From Clostridium sp. OF09-36 (lineage in GTDB: Bacteria > Bacillota > Clostridia > Lachnospirales > Lachnospiraceae): a stretch of 64,000 nucleotides of DNA. The position numbers were made by a program, and so were the translations under genes. The stretch covers positions 124,001-188,000 of the forward strand of contig NZ_QUMD01000004.1 of the NCBI RefSeq assembly GCF_003481985.1. The letters run 5' to 3'. The notes below the pieces were generated by a model. It saw only the letters and a list, made by a program, of their open reading frames with translations. It ran no database searches and was not told the DNA's origin. This document shows, one piece after another, positions 7,909 through 16,428 of the stretch (position 1 is its first letter; each line of letters begins with the position of its first letter).

Positions 7909-9228
7909 ATGTTAAAGACACTCCGAAATGCATGGAAGGTTAAGGAGATCAGAACAAAACTGATCTTCACCTTCCTCATGCTGGTAGTCATCCGTTTCGG
8001 ATCTGAACTGCCGATTCCTGGAGTAAAGACGGACTTCTTTGCAAACTTTTTTGCAAACCAGTCCACTGACGCATTTGGATTTTTCAATGCGATGACAGGC
8101 GGATCCTTCTCCTCCATGTCCATTTTCGCATTGAGCATCACCCCGTACATTACATCTTCCATTATCATGCAGCTGCTCACGATCGCAATTCCAAAACTGG
8201 AAGAGATGCAGCGTGACGGCGAGGATGGCCGGAAGAAGATTGCAGAGTACACCCGTTACTTAACGGTTGCACTTGCACTGATCGAGTCCATTGGTATGTC
8301 TGTCGGCTTTGGCGGCCAGGGACTTCTGATCAATTATGATGTATGGAGCGTGATCATTGCAGTCGCTACCATGACTGCAGGAAGTGCATTCCTGATGTGG
8401 ATCGGTGAGCGTATTACGGAGAAGGGCGTAGGCAATGGTATCTCCATCGTCCTGCTGTTCAACATCGTATCCTCCCTTCCGCAGGATGTGAACACCCTGT
8501 ACACCAGATTTTTAAGCAACAGCAAGAACATCGGATCTACTGTATTGATCGTGCTCATCATGCTTGCGATCCTTGCAGCTATGGTTGTGTTCGTAATCAT
8601 CCTTCAGGATGGCGAGCGCAGAATCCCGGTTCAGTATTCAAAAAAGATGGTAGGCAGAAAGTTAGTGGGCGGCCAGGCTTCCCACATTCCGTTAAAGGTG
8701 AACACCGCAGGTGTCATCCCGGTAATCTTTGCTTCCTCCATCATGTCCTTCCCGATTGTAATCGCACAGTTTTTCCATCCGGACTACACCACCATCGGTG
8801 GTAAGATCCTGATGGTTCTGAACTCTTCTTACTGGTTCAGACCGGAAATGCCGGCATATTCTGTGGGACTGGTGATCTATCTTGTGCTGATCGTGCTTTT
8901 TGCATATTTCTACACATCCATCACCTTCAATCCGCTGGAAGTGGCAAACAATATGAAGAAGTCCGGCGGTTTCATCCCGGGTATCCGCCCAGGTAAACCG
9001 ACTTCTGAATACCTTGACAAGATCTTAAATTACATCGTATTTATCGGTGCAATCGGTCTGATCATTGTCAGCATTATCCCGATCATCATTTCCGGAGTAT
9101 TTACGGTAAGCCGTCTCTCCTTCATGGGTACTTCCCTGATCATTATCGTCAGCGTTATCCTGGAGACCATCAAGGCTATCGAGTCCCAGATGATCGTTCG
9201 AAATTACAAAGGTTTTTTAAATGATTAA
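7909..9228 (+). CDS. secY: Preprotein translocase subunit SecY
   Basis: 439 residues, the usual length, with ten predicted membrane segments. SecY is the channel of the SecYEG translocon in the cytoplasmic membrane; its ATPase partner secA is also in this window (55 kb). The conserved SIFALSITPYITSSIIMQLL region (TM2b/3), the QDGERRIPVQYSKK cytosolic loop and GIRPGKPTSEYL loop are all present. It closes the first part of the spc operon; a terminator follows, which separates it from adk. Confidence 0.97.
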   Translation: MLKTLRNAWKVKEIRTKLIFTFLMLVVIRFGSELPIPGVKTDFFANFFANQSTDAFGFFNAMTGGSFSSMSIFALSITPYITSSIIMQLLTIAIPKLEEMQRDGEDGRKKIAEYTRYLTVALALIESIGMSVGFGGQGLLINYDVWSVIIAVATMTAGSAFLMWIGERITEKGVGNGISIVLLFNIVSSLPQDVNTLYTRFLSNSKNIGSTVLIVLIMLAILAAMVVFVIILQDGERRIPVQYSKKMVGRKLVGGQASHIPLKVNTAGVIPVIFASSIMSFPIVIAQFFHPDYTTIGGKILMVLNSSYWFRPEMPAYSVGLVIYLVLIVLFAYFYTSITFNPLEVANNMKKSGGFIPGIRPGKPTSEYLDKILNYIVFIGAIGLIIVSIIPIIISGVFTVSRLSFMGTSLIIIVSVILETIKAIESQMIVRNYKGFLND

Positions 9229-9242
9229 GCGTTCGTAAGAGA

Positions 9243-9279
9243 AAGCTGCTGCACGCGTAAGGGCAGCAGCTTCTTTTGT
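9243..9279 (+). terminator. Intrinsic terminator after secY
   Basis: AAGCTGCTGC pairs perfectly with GCAGCAGCTT across a 10-base loop, followed by CTTTTGTTT. It should end much of the spc transcript, unusual because adk and map normally share it. No clear promoter is visible before adk, so partial readthrough is implied. Confidence 0.75.
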
Positions 9280-9409
9280 TTCATAGGAAAGTGCGTCCTA
9301 TGAAACCAAAAACGCTCCGCGAGGATCGCACTGCGGCGGAAAGGAACCATGTCGCCATTGCGACCCACCGCAGGCGGAGAATCCTGCAACGCAGGATTCT
9401 TTCTTAGTT
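9279..9409 (+). repeat. Terminator-linked hairpin/pseudoknot repeat, copy 1
   Basis: Begins with a 10-base-pair hairpin TTTCATAGGA/TCCTATGAAA with loop AAGTGCG, then AAAAACGCTCCGCGAG. The loop GCGT can pair with the downstream ACGC to form a pseudoknot. A longer insert follows, then a second hairpin AGAATCCTGC/GCAGGATTCT (9378-9400) with TTCTT. The same layout recurs at 14953 and 16484, with stem bases changed but pairing kept. It lies between secY and adk. Confidence 0.65.
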
Positions 9410-9430
9410 CTAATAGGAGGATAAATCAGA

Positions 9431-10075
9431 ATGAAGATCATCATGTTAGGTGCTCCGGGTGCTGGTAAAGGCACCCAGGCAAAGAAGATTGCAGCGAAAT
9501 ATGGAATTCCGCACATCTCCACCGGAGATATTTTCCGTGCGAATATCAAGGGCGGCACAGAGCTTGGTATGAAAGCAAAATCCTACATGGACCAGGGACA
9601 GCTTGTACCGGATGATGTAACCATCGGTATGCTGTTAGACCGCATCGCGGAGGCAGACTGTGAGAACGGATATGTACTCGACGGTTTCCCAAGAACCATT
9701 CCGCAGGCAGAAAGCCTCACGGAAGCACTGAACAAGCTGGGACAGAAGATGGACTTTGCAATCGATGTAGACGTTCCGGATGAGTCTATCATCAACCGTA
9801 TGTCCGGCAGAAGAGCATGCCTTTCCTGCGGCGCTACCTACCATATCGTTTACAATCCGACCAAGGTAGAGGGTGTCTGCGACGCATGCGGACAGAAGCT
9901 GGTGCTTCGTGATGATGATAAGCCGGAGACTGTAAAGAAACGTCTGACCGTATATCATGACCAGACTCAGCCGCTGATCGACTACTATAAGAATGCCGGA
10001 ATCCTGAAATCCGTTGATGGAACCCAGGATTTAAATAAAGTATTTGAGGACATCGAAGCTGTCCTGGAGGCGTAA
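9431..10075 (+). CDS. adk: Adenylate kinase
   Basis: 214 residues. Interconverts AMP + ATP and 2 ADP in the cytosol. The P-loop GAPGAGKGTQ is at residues 7-16, the AMP-binding STGDIFRAN near 30-38 and the DGFPRT motif near 84-89. The lid domain carries four cysteines (CLSCG and CDACG), so this is the zinc-binding long form. It overlaps closely with map (1-base gap after the stop). Confidence 0.97.
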   Translation: MKIIMLGAPGAGKGTQAKKIAAKYGIPHISTGDIFRANIKGGTELGMKAKSYMDQGQLVPDDVTIGMLLDRIAEADCENGYVLDGFPRTIPQAESLTEALNKLGQKMDFAIDVDVPDESIINRMSGRRACLSCGATYHIVYNPTKVEGVCDACGQKLVLRDDDKPETVKKRLTVYHDQTQPLIDYYKNAGILKSVDGTQDLNKVFEDIEAVLEA

Positions 10076-10076
10076 T

Positions 10077-10826
10077 ATGGCCGTAACGATCAAATCCGCA
10101 AGAGAGATTGAGCTTATGCGGGAAGCCGGAAGAATTCTGGCAAAGGTGCATGAAGAACTGGGAAAAGCAATCCAGCCGGGAATGTCCACCCTGGACATTG
10201 ACCGTCTGGGTGAAAAGCTGATCCGTGGATTCGGGTGTGTTCCTTCCTTTAAGAATTATAACGGTTATCCGGCATCCATCTGCGTATCCGTGAACAACGA
10301 AGTGGTACATGGTATTCCGAATAAACATCATATCATCCAAGAGGGCGACATTGTCAGCCTCGATGCCGGTGTGATCTACAAAGGATATCATTCTGATGCG
10401 GCAAGAACCCATGCGGTTGGCCAGATCAGTCCGGAGGCGCAGAAACTGATCGATGTCACGAGACAATCTTTCTTTGAGGGGATTAAGTTTGCAAAAGCTG
10501 GCAATCATCTCAATGACCTGTCTTCTGCGATCCAGGCTTATGCAGAAAGCTTCGGATACGGTGTTGTCCGCGATCTGGTCGGCCACGGAATCGGTTCCCA
10601 CTTACATGAGGATCCGGAGGTGCCGAATTTCTCCCGGAACCGCAAAGGCATTAAACTGGTTCCTGGCATGACACTGGCTGTTGAGCCTATGATCAACATC
10701 GGTACCCCGAATGTAGAGTGGCTGGATGATGACTGGACCGTTGTGACAAAAGACGGCAGTTTGTCTGCCCACTATGAGAACACCATTCTCATTACTGACG
10801 GTGAGCCGGAGATCTTATCTCTGTAA
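10077..10826 (+). CDS. map: Methionine aminopeptidase, type I
   Basis: 249 residues. Removes the initiator methionine from nascent proteins in the cytosol. The metal ligands can be seen in the SLDAGVIYKGYHSDAARTH segment (two Asp), the GHGIGSHLHEDP His, TLAVEPM Glu and the ENTILIT Glu. ATG 10077 follows GGAGG and lies one base after the adk stop; an in-frame upstream start inside adk is not needed. There is no N-terminal zinc-finger SEC-C extension. Confidence 0.97.
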   Translation: MAVTIKSAREIELMREAGRILAKVHEELGKAIQPGMSTLDIDRLGEKLIRGFGCVPSFKNYNGYPASICVSVNNEVVHGIPNKHHIIQEGDIVSLDAGVIYKGYHSDAARTHAVGQISPEAQKLIDVTRQSFFEGIKFAKAGNHLNDLSSAIQAYAESFGYGVVRDLVGHGIGSHLHEDPEVPNFSRNRKGIKLVPGMTLAVEPMINIGTPNVEWLDDDWTVVTKDGSLSAHYENTILITDGEPEILSL

Positions 10827-10838
10827 AGGCGGTGTGCG

Positions 10839-11090
10839 ATGAAGATAGAGCGGTACTGTCCGGTAAAGTCTCTTGCAGGGCATGACAAAAACCAGTATTA
10901 TATCGTAATATCCGATGAAGGGGAATCCGTTACCATGGCAAATGGAACCACCCGCAAGGTGGACGACCCGAAGCGGAAAAACAAGAAACATGTTCAGGCA
11001 GGGAAGACACCGCTTTTTCGCGGTCTTCCCACTGATGAAGAAATCCGAAACGAGCTCAAGACCTGGGTGGAACGCCACGGTTGTATTTAG
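10839..11090 (+). CDS. KOW-domain RNA-binding protein
   Basis: 83 residues. It resembles the small KOW/L14e-like proteins found in the map-infA interval of many Clostridia: an N-terminal segment (CPVKSLAGHDKNQYYIVISDEGE) fits a KOW-type SH3 barrel, followed by a basic linker (KRKNKKHVQ) and an acidic-basic tail. RNA binding is inferred from family and from its place among ribosome genes; the exact role is not known. It starts 12 bases after map and ends 14 bases before infA. Confidence 0.8.
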   Translation: MKIERYCPVKSLAGHDKNQYYIVISDEGESVTMANGTTRKVDDPKRKNKKHVQAGKTPLFRGLPTDEEIRNELKTWVERHGCI

Positions 11091-11104
11091 GAGGAATTGA
11101 TTAT

Positions 11105-11323
11105 ATGTCGAAATCAGATGTTATTGAAATCGAGGGAACTGTTGTTGAGAAGCTGCCGAACGCAATGTTCCAGGTAGAATTAGAGAATGGCCATCAGGTG
11201 CTGGCTCATATCAGCGGTAAGCTGCGTATGAACTATATCCGTATCCTGCCGGGCGACAAGGTTACCCTTGAGATGTCTCCGTATGATTTAAGCAAGGGCA
11301 GAATCATCTGGAGAGATAAATAA
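11105..11323 (+). CDS. infA: Translation initiation factor IF-1
   Basis: 72 residues, the normal IF-1 length, with the OB fold (VIEIEGTVVEKLPNAMFQVEL, HISGKLRMNYIRILPGDKV). IF-1 binds the 30S A site during initiation. The ATG at 11105 is 6-8 bases from TTTAGGAGG; an upstream in-frame ATG at 11081 inside the previous gene would add eight non-conserved residues and is rejected. Confidence 0.96.
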   Translation: MSKSDVIEIEGTVVEKLPNAMFQVELENGHQVLAHISGKLRMNYIRILPGDKVTLEMSPYDLSKGRIIWRDK

Positions 11324-11324
11324 G

Positions 11325-11351
11325 CTTATAAAAGCAGCCGCTTTTATAAAT
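11325..11351 (+). other. Perfect hairpin after infA
   Basis: TTATAAAAGC and GCTTTTATAA form a 10-base-pair stem with an AGCC loop just after the infA stop. On the plus strand it is followed by an A-rich run and not by T residues, so it is a doubtful terminator; it may protect the mRNA 3' end. Confidence 0.45.
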
Positions 11352-11382
11352 AAAAAATAGTAAAAAATATTTGTAAAAACAC

Positions 11383-11411
11383 TTGCATAAAAGAAACCAT
11401 GATGTTATAAT
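11383..11411 (+). promoter_or_regulatory. Promoter of the rpmJ-rpsM-rpsK-rpsD-rpoA-rplQ operon
   Basis: TTGCAT (11383-11388) and TATAAT (11406-11411) are spaced by exactly 17 bases, a near-consensus sigma-A promoter. The 5' leader would run about 100 bases to the rpmJ GTG and contains two possible hairpins: GCTGG/CCAGC and ATATATCT/AGATATAT. A leader of this length could carry autoregulation by S4 or another product, but I see no recognised motif. Confidence 0.8.
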
Positions 11412-11516
11412 ATCATGGCGACTTTGTTGAGATGCTGGGTGAAGTTTGTCTAAAACCAGCCCGGCTGTACCAATATATCTGGACAGATATATGCAACTGT
11501 AGAAAGGAGAATTGCC

Positions 11517-11630
11517 GTGAAGGTGAGATCATCAGTAAAACCGATTTGCGAAAAGTGCAAAATCATCAAACGCAAAGGCAGTATCAGAGTAATCTGTGAA
11601 AATCCTAAGCACAAACAGAGACAAGGTTAA
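11517..11630 (+). CDS. rpmJ: 50S ribosomal protein L36
   Basis: 37 residues starting at GTG behind AAAGGAGA: MKVRSSVKPICEKCKIIKRK and then a conserved basic tail. It is the zinc-binding form; the ligands would be the CEKC pair, the third Cys in VICENPKH and the following His. L36 sits at the base of the L7/L12 stalk. It is the first gene of the alpha operon. Confidence 0.96.
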   Translation: MKVRSSVKPICEKCKIIKRKGSIRVICENPKHKQRQG

Positions 11631-11661
11631 AAACAAAAAGTTATAGGAGGTTACGACGCAA

Positions 11662-12030
11662 ATGGCTCGTATTTCAGGTGTTGATTTACCAAGAGAAAAA
11701 CGTGTTGAAATCGGTCTGACTTACATCTACGGAATCGGTAGAACAAGTGCAAACCGTATCCTTGCTGAGGCTGGCGTTAATCCTGACACTCGTGTTAAGG
11801 ATCTGACCGATGACGAAGTAAAGAAGCTGGCAGCTGTTATTGCTGAGACCCAGACTGTTGAGGGTGATCTTCGCAGAGAGATCGCTATGAACATCAAGAG
11901 ACTGCAGGAGATTGGCTGCTATCGCGGAATCCGTCATAGAAAAGGTCTGCCGGTTCGTGGTCAGAAGACCAAAACCAATGCAAGAACCCGCAAAGGTCCT
12001 CGTAAGACTGTTGCAAACAAGAAGAAATAA
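11662..12030 (+). CDS. rpsM: 30S ribosomal protein S13
   Basis: 122 residues, starting MARISGVDLPREKRVEIGLTYI (family signature), with a helix-two-turns-helix domain and the basic RGQKTKTNARTRKGPRKTVANKKK tail that contacts the P-site tRNA. AGGAGG lies upstream. Standard alpha-operon order rpmJ-rpsM-rpsK-rpsD-rpoA. Confidence 0.97.
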   Translation: MARISGVDLPREKRVEIGLTYIYGIGRTSANRILAEAGVNPDTRVKDLTDDEVKKLAAVIAETQTVEGDLRREIAMNIKRLQEIGCYRGIRHRKGLPVRGQKTKTNARTRKGPRKTVANKKK

Positions 12031-12117
12031 GTAATTCGTAACATTATGTAGAATCACGTTGCATGTTTTAAAAACAGGAACAAGATTCGGAAATTCAAGA
12101 AAGTAGGTTAGTTTAAA

Positions 12118-12519
12118 ATGGCTAAAAAAGTGTCCACTGCAAAAAAAGTGACAAAAAAGCGCGTAAAGAAAAACGTTGAACGCGGACAGGCACATATCCA
12201 GTCTTCTTTTAACAACACCATCGTTACCTTAACCGATGCACAGGGTAACGCGTTGTCCTGGGCAAGTGCCGGTGGTCTGGGATTTAGAGGTTCAAGGAAA
12301 TCTACTCCATATGCAGCTCAGATGGCTGCAGAAACTGCCGCAAAAGCAGCTTTAGTACATGGTTTAAAATCTGTAGATGTTATGGTTAAAGGACCTGGTT
12401 CAGGCCGTGAAGCAGCAATTCGTGCGCTTTCCGCATGCGGTATTGAAGTAACTAGCATTAAGGACGTAACTCCGGTTCCACATAACGGATGTCGCCCGCC
12501 AAAACGTAGAAGAGTCTAA
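12118..12519 (+). CDS. rpsK: 30S ribosomal protein S11
   Basis: 133 residues. The conserved core NNTIVTLTDAQGNALSWASAG and the C-terminal SIKDVTPVPHNGCRPPKRRRV are diagnostic. S11 forms the platform and contacts the Shine-Dalgarno duplex. The 87-base gap after rpsM shows no obvious structure. Its own Shine-Dalgarno is weak (AAGTAGG). Confidence 0.96.
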   Translation: MAKKVSTAKKVTKKRVKKNVERGQAHIQSSFNNTIVTLTDAQGNALSWASAGGLGFRGSRKSTPYAAQMAAETAAKAALVHGLKSVDVMVKGPGSGREAAIRALSACGIEVTSIKDVTPVPHNGCRPPKRRRV

Positions 12520-12535
12520 TTAGGAGGTACTAAAA

Positions 12536-13129
12536 GTGGCAGTAGATAGAGTTCCTGTTCTTAAAAGATGCAGATCTCTTGGTTTAGATCCGATCTATTT
12601 AGGAATTGACAAAAAATCAAACAGAGAATTAAAAAGAGCTAACAGAAAAGTAAGTGAGTATGGTCTCCAGTTACGTGAGAAGCAGAAAGCGAAATTCATC
12701 TATGGCGTATTAGAGAAACCGTTCCGTAACTACTACACCAAGGCTGAGAAAATGGAAGGCCAGACTGGTGAGAACATGATGATCCTTCTGGAGCGCAGAC
12801 TGGACAACGTTGTATTCCGTATGGGATTCGGCCGCACCAGACGTGAGACCAGACAGATCGTAGATCACAAGCACATCCTGGTAAACGGCAAGTGCGTAAA
12901 TATTCCGTCCTACCTGGTAAAAGCTGGTGACGTGATCGAAGTAAAAGAGAAGGCTAAATCTTCTCAGAGATACAAAGATGCTCTTGAGGTAACTGCAGGA
13001 CGTCTGGTTCCGGCTTGGCTGGATGTTGACCAGGAGAATCTGCGCGGTACTGTTAAAGAGCTGCCGACCAGAGATGAGATTGATGTTCCGGTAAACGAGA
13101 TGCTTATCGTCGAGTTGTACTCCAAATAA
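12536..13129 (+). CDS. rpsD: 30S ribosomal protein S4
   Basis: 197 residues, starting at GTG (MAVDRVPVLKRCRSLG). The S4 RNA-binding domain lies near residues 88-150 (LERRLDNVVFRMGFGRTRRETRQ). S4 initiates 30S assembly and in enterobacteria represses the alpha operon by binding a pseudoknot. Only one N-terminal cysteine is seen, so this is a zinc-free form. AGGAGG precedes the start by 8 bases. Confidence 0.97.
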   Translation: MAVDRVPVLKRCRSLGLDPIYLGIDKKSNRELKRANRKVSEYGLQLREKQKAKFIYGVLEKPFRNYYTKAEKMEGQTGENMMILLERRLDNVVFRMGFGRTRRETRQIVDHKHILVNGKCVNIPSYLVKAGDVIEVKEKAKSSQRYKDALEVTAGRLVPAWLDVDQENLRGTVKELPTRDEIDVPVNEMLIVELYSK

Positions 13130-13182
13130 TTAAGAGTACCAATTTCCCTCGATAGAAGAACCCAAAAGGAGGGGCTAGAGTC

Positions 13183-14142
13183 GTGTTCGATTTTGAGAAA
13201 CCAAACATTGAGATTGTTGAGATTTCTGATGATAAGAAATATGGCAAGTTTGTAGTTGAACCACTTGAGAGAGGCTATGGCACAACGCTGGGTAACTCCC
13301 TGAGAAGAATCATGCTTTCTTCTCTGCCGGGTGCAGCTGTCAGCCAGGTGAAAATCGACGGCGTTTTGCATGAGTTCAGTTCTATTCCGGGTGTTAAGGA
13401 AGATGTAACTGAGATCATCATGAACATCAAGAGCTTATCTATTAAGAACAACAGCGATAGCAACGAAGTAAAGACCGCTTACATCGAGTTCGAGGGTGAG
13501 GGTGTCATTACTGCAGCTGATATCCAGGCTGACCCGGACATCGAGATCATGAATCCGGATCAGGTGATCGCACACTTAAGCGGCGGCGCAGACAGTAAGT
13601 TCTACATGGAGCTTACTATCACCAAAGGCCGTGGCTATGTGAGCGCAGACAAGAATAAGACAGAAGATATGCCAGTTGGTGTGATCGCGGTGGATTCCAT
13701 CTATACACCGGTTGAGCGTGTCAACATGTCCATTCAGAATACCCGTGTTGGACAGGTTACCGATTACGATAAGCTGACCTTAGACGTGTATACCAATGGA
13801 ACCTTAGCTCCAGACGAGGCTGTAAGCCTTGCAGCGAAAGTTCTGAGCGAGCACTTAAATCTGTTCATTGACCTTTCTGAGAATGCCAAGACCGCTGAGA
13901 TCATGGTAGAGAAAGAGGACAATGAGAAAGAGAAAGTTCTCGAGATGAACATCGATGAACTGGAACTGTCTGTTCGTTCCTACAACTGCTTAAAGAGAGC
14001 CGGCATCAATACTGTGGAGGAACTGTGCAACAGAACTCCGGAGGATATGATGAAGGTTCGTAACCTCGGCAGAAAGTCCCTCGAGGAGGTTCTGGCGAAG
14101 TTAAAAGAATTAGGTCTGCAGCTGAATCCAAGTGAGGAGTAA
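13183..14142 (+). CDS. rpoA: DNA-directed RNA polymerase subunit alpha
   Basis: 319 residues, starting at GTG behind AGGAGGGG. The N-terminal dimerisation domain (residues 1 to about 230) has the ERGYGTTLGNSLRRIMLSSLPG motif; the C-terminal domain (about 250-319) has SVRSYNCLKRAGINTVEELC and the NLGRKSLEEVLAKL helix that binds UP elements and activators. The alpha dimer scaffolds RNA polymerase assembly. Confidence 0.97.
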   Translation: MFDFEKPNIEIVEISDDKKYGKFVVEPLERGYGTTLGNSLRRIMLSSLPGAAVSQVKIDGVLHEFSSIPGVKEDVTEIIMNIKSLSIKNNSDSNEVKTAYIEFEGEGVITAADIQADPDIEIMNPDQVIAHLSGGADSKFYMELTITKGRGYVSADKNKTEDMPVGVIAVDSIYTPVERVNMSIQNTRVGQVTDYDKLTLDVYTNGTLAPDEAVSLAAKVLSEHLNLFIDLSENAKTAEIMVEKEDNEKEKVLEMNIDELELSVRSYNCLKRAGINTVEELCNRTPEDMMKVRNLGRKSLEEVLAKLKELGLQLNPSEE

Positions 14143-14353
14143 AATGACGAACTTGGGTGATACTCGAATGAAGTGAAACGGAGTTTGAGTTTCCCCTGTC
14201 AGCGAGGAACAATTCGACAATTAGAAACTGAAAGAGTGGCGGCTCCGTAAGTCCATCAGGCAGAGAGCCGCTACATTATGAAAATTGGAAGCTGTGGTCC
14301 GGTAAGACCAAAGGGCACGGGACTGCACTCCACATTATATGGAGGAAAATAAA
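14143..14353 (+). other. Structured gap between rpoA and rplQ
   Basis: 211 bases without an open frame. A stem GTGGCGGCTC/GAGCCGCTAC (about 14236-14273) encloses a 19-base loop, and GGTC/GACC forms a small hairpin near 14297. Earlier, ACTCGAA and TTTGAGT could pair around GAAGTGAAACGGAG. The gap is larger than usual for rpoA-rplQ. No promoter is evident. Confidence 0.45.
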
Positions 14354-14889
14354 ATGGCAGGTTATAGAAAGCTTGGAAGAACTTCCAGCCAGAGAAAAGC
14401 AATGATCCGCAGCCAGGTAACTGCACTGCTGTATCATGGAGCATCAAAACTACTGAGGCTAGAGCAAAAGAGATCCGCAAAGTTGCTGAGGGTCTGATCG
14501 CACTGGCTGTGAAAGAGAAAGACAACTTCGAGACCGTTACTGTTACCGCTAAGGTTGCTAAAAAGGACGCTGAGGGTAAGAGAGTCAAAGAAGTAGTAAA
14601 CGGCAAGAAAGTTACCGTTTATGATGAAGTTCAGAAGGAAATCAAGAAAGATAAGCCGTCCAGACTTCATGCTCGTCGTCAGATGCTCAAAGTTCTCTAC
14701 GATGTAACTGAGGTTCCGACCGCAGCTGCTGGTAAGAAGAAAAACACCAAGTCCGTAGATATCCCGGCAAAACTCTTTGATGAGGTTGCTCCGAAGTACG
14801 TTTCCCGTAACGGTGGTTACACCCGTATCGTTAAGATCGGCCAGCGTAAGGGCGACGGCGCTATGGAAGTGCTGTTAGAGCTTGTTTAA
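14354..14889 (+). CDS. rplQ: 50S ribosomal protein L17 (one base missing)
   Basis: L17 sits near the tunnel exit. The protein starts MAGYRKLGRTSSQRKAMIRS at ATG 14354 behind GGAGG; after LLYHG the frame is lost at about 14440-14443, where one base is missing (the restored frame reads SIKTTEARAKEIRKVAEG). With one base restored the protein is 178 residues, carrying a Lachnospiraceae-type insertion (KKDAEGKRVKEVVNGKKV) and the closing YTRIVKIGQRKGDGAMEVLLEL. An essential gene, so a sequencing error is likelier than a real break. Confidence 0.92.
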
Positions 14890-14920
14890 TCGTATAATCA
14901 TATAATTTTATGAGCTTATG

Positions 14921-14953
14921 GCTCCCGGAGATTTGTTCTTCGGGAGCTTTTTT
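14921..14953 (+). terminator. Terminator of the alpha operon
   Basis: GCTCCCG pairs with CGGGAGC, with further partial pairing inside, followed by a T run. It lies about 30 bases after the rplQ stop and is followed at once by the terminator-linked repeat. Confidence 0.85.
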
Positions 14954-15023
14954 ATATGATAGGAAATTGCGTCCTATCATATAAAAACGCTCCGCGAGAA
15001 TGTGCCAAGGCACATTCTTTTTT
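14953..15023 (+). repeat. Terminator-linked hairpin/pseudoknot repeat, copy 2
   Basis: A 12-base-pair stem TATATGATAGGA/TCCTATCATATA with loop AATTGCG is followed by AAAAACGCTCCGCGAG and then a second stem AGAATGTGCC/GGCACATTCT with a T6 tract. Loop GCGT can pair with the ACGC just downstream. Compared with copy 1, stem bases differ while pairing and the loop GCG are kept. Confidence 0.7.
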
Positions 15024-15105
15024 CATGCGTTAAAAAACTTAATAATTTGTTTAAAATATTCAGGTTTATGGCAAAAATGCGGAAAATCAGTAAGAAATAT
15101 GTAAG

Positions 15106-15134
15106 TTGACCGGACATCTTCTTTCACTTATAAT
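15106..15134 (+). promoter_or_regulatory. Promoter of the cell-wall-binding repeat gene
   Basis: TTGACC (15106-15111) and TATAAT (15129-15134) are separated by 17 bases, about 50 bases upstream of the ATG at 15184. Near-consensus sigma-A promoter. Confidence 0.8.
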
Positions 15135-15183
15135 GAAATTACAAAAGAAAACAATATTTATTTTGAAAATAAGAGAGTGAGGG

Positions 15184-16419
15184 ATGAGCATGACAAAGAG
15201 AAGGTTTGCAGTATGGGGACTGATCCTGGCTCTGTGTACAGGCACAGCAGGTATGACAACAGCCTATGCGGCTGAAAAAACAATTTCCAGTGTAAAGCTG
15301 CAGATTTACACAGACCTGGAGGTTGGAGATCGGATTGGAGATGCTTCCATTGACATTGACAGTACCACTGCACCGGGCGGCGGTATTGCCATCTCCGGAT
15401 CTACTGACCGTTACCAGATCAAAGAGGCAGACTGGACAACATCTTCTTCTAAAGAAATCAGTGTGGGATATCAGCCGGAACTGAAAATCCGCCTGGAAGT
15501 GACTGATTCAGATTATGCGTTTAAGGGAACCTACCGTTCCAGCAACGTAACTGTCAAGGGCGCTGAGTTTGTCAGTGCCAGCAAGAGCAGCGGGGATTTG
15601 GTCATCAAGGCAAAGTTGAAACCGATCAAAGGTACCTTTGAGGCACCGGAGGATGCGTACTGGAAGGACAATGCCAAGGGAACCGCAAAGTGGGAAGAAC
15701 CGGATAATGGCGGAACCGGTCAGTATGAGGTAGAGCTGCGTAAGGGCTCTTCCAAGATCCACACGGTAGAGACTACCGGCAAAACATATAACTTCTATCC
15801 ATACATGACTCAGGCAGGCACCTATAAGTTCCGCGTGCGCACCATCGCCAAGACATCCAAACAGGATGATTACGGCAAGAGCAGTGAGTGGGTAGAGTCC
15901 GATGAGATCTATCTGGCAAAGGAAGATGTATCAGATGGCAGTGGCCGTAATGACAGCGGCACCTCCGGCAATACGAACGCAGGCTGGCGCAAGTACGGCA
16001 ATACCTGGTATTACTACTATCCGGACGGCAGCTATGTGAAGAATGGCTGGGCAGAAGTAGGCGGGCGCTGGTATCTGTTTGACGCAAGCGGAAGAATGCT
16101 GACCGGCTGGCAGGTACGCAACGGTCAGATGTATTACCTGGATGGAAGCGGAGCTATGATAACAGGCTGGCTTTCCTGGAATGGCCGCTGGTGCTACATG
16201 AATGAGACACAGGATCAGTACTATGGCTGTCTGGTATGCGGCCATTGGATGAACCGCGATGGCAAGACCTATTATCTGGACGGTGTTGGTTACATGGTTG
16301 AAGGCTGGTACCAGGTAGATGGCAACTGGTATTATTTCTATCCGGGACAGGGCAACAAGGCAGTGAACACTACCATCGATACCTTTTATGTGAATCAGCA
16401 GGGAATCTGGGTACACTAA
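15184..16419 (+). CDS. Secreted protein with cell-wall-binding (choline-binding-like) repeats
   Basis: 411 residues. A signal peptide covers about residues 1-29 (basic MTKRR, hydrophobic core, cleavage after TAYA). Residues 30-230 form a beta-rich region with no family I recognise, part of it resembling a fibronectin-like fold (QYEVELRKGSSKIHTVE...). From about 265 there are at least five copies of the CW_binding-type repeat (W-Y-Y-Y-x-DG-x-x-x-x-GW), which in streptococci bind choline on teichoic acids. Probably anchored non-covalently at the cell surface. No catalytic domain is seen. Monocistronic, with its own promoter and terminator. Confidence 0.8.
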   Translation: MSMTKRRFAVWGLILALCTGTAGMTTAYAAEKTISSVKLQIYTDLEVGDRIGDASIDIDSTTAPGGGIAISGSTDRYQIKEADWTTSSSKEISVGYQPELKIRLEVTDSDYAFKGTYRSSNVTVKGAEFVSASKSSGDLVIKAKLKPIKGTFEAPEDAYWKDNAKGTAKWEEPDNGGTGQYEVELRKGSSKIHTVETTGKTYNFYPYMTQAGTYKFRVRTIAKTSKQDDYGKSSEWVESDEIYLAKEDVSDGSGRNDSGTSGNTNAGWRKYGNTWYYYYPDGSYVKNGWAEVGGRWYLFDASGRMLTGWQVRNGQMYYLDGSGAMITGWLSWNGRWCYMNETQDQYYGCLVCGHWMNRDGKTYYLDGVGYMVEGWYQVDGNWYYFYPGQGNKAVNTTIDTFYVNQQGIWVH

Positions 16420-16428
16420 AACAAGATA

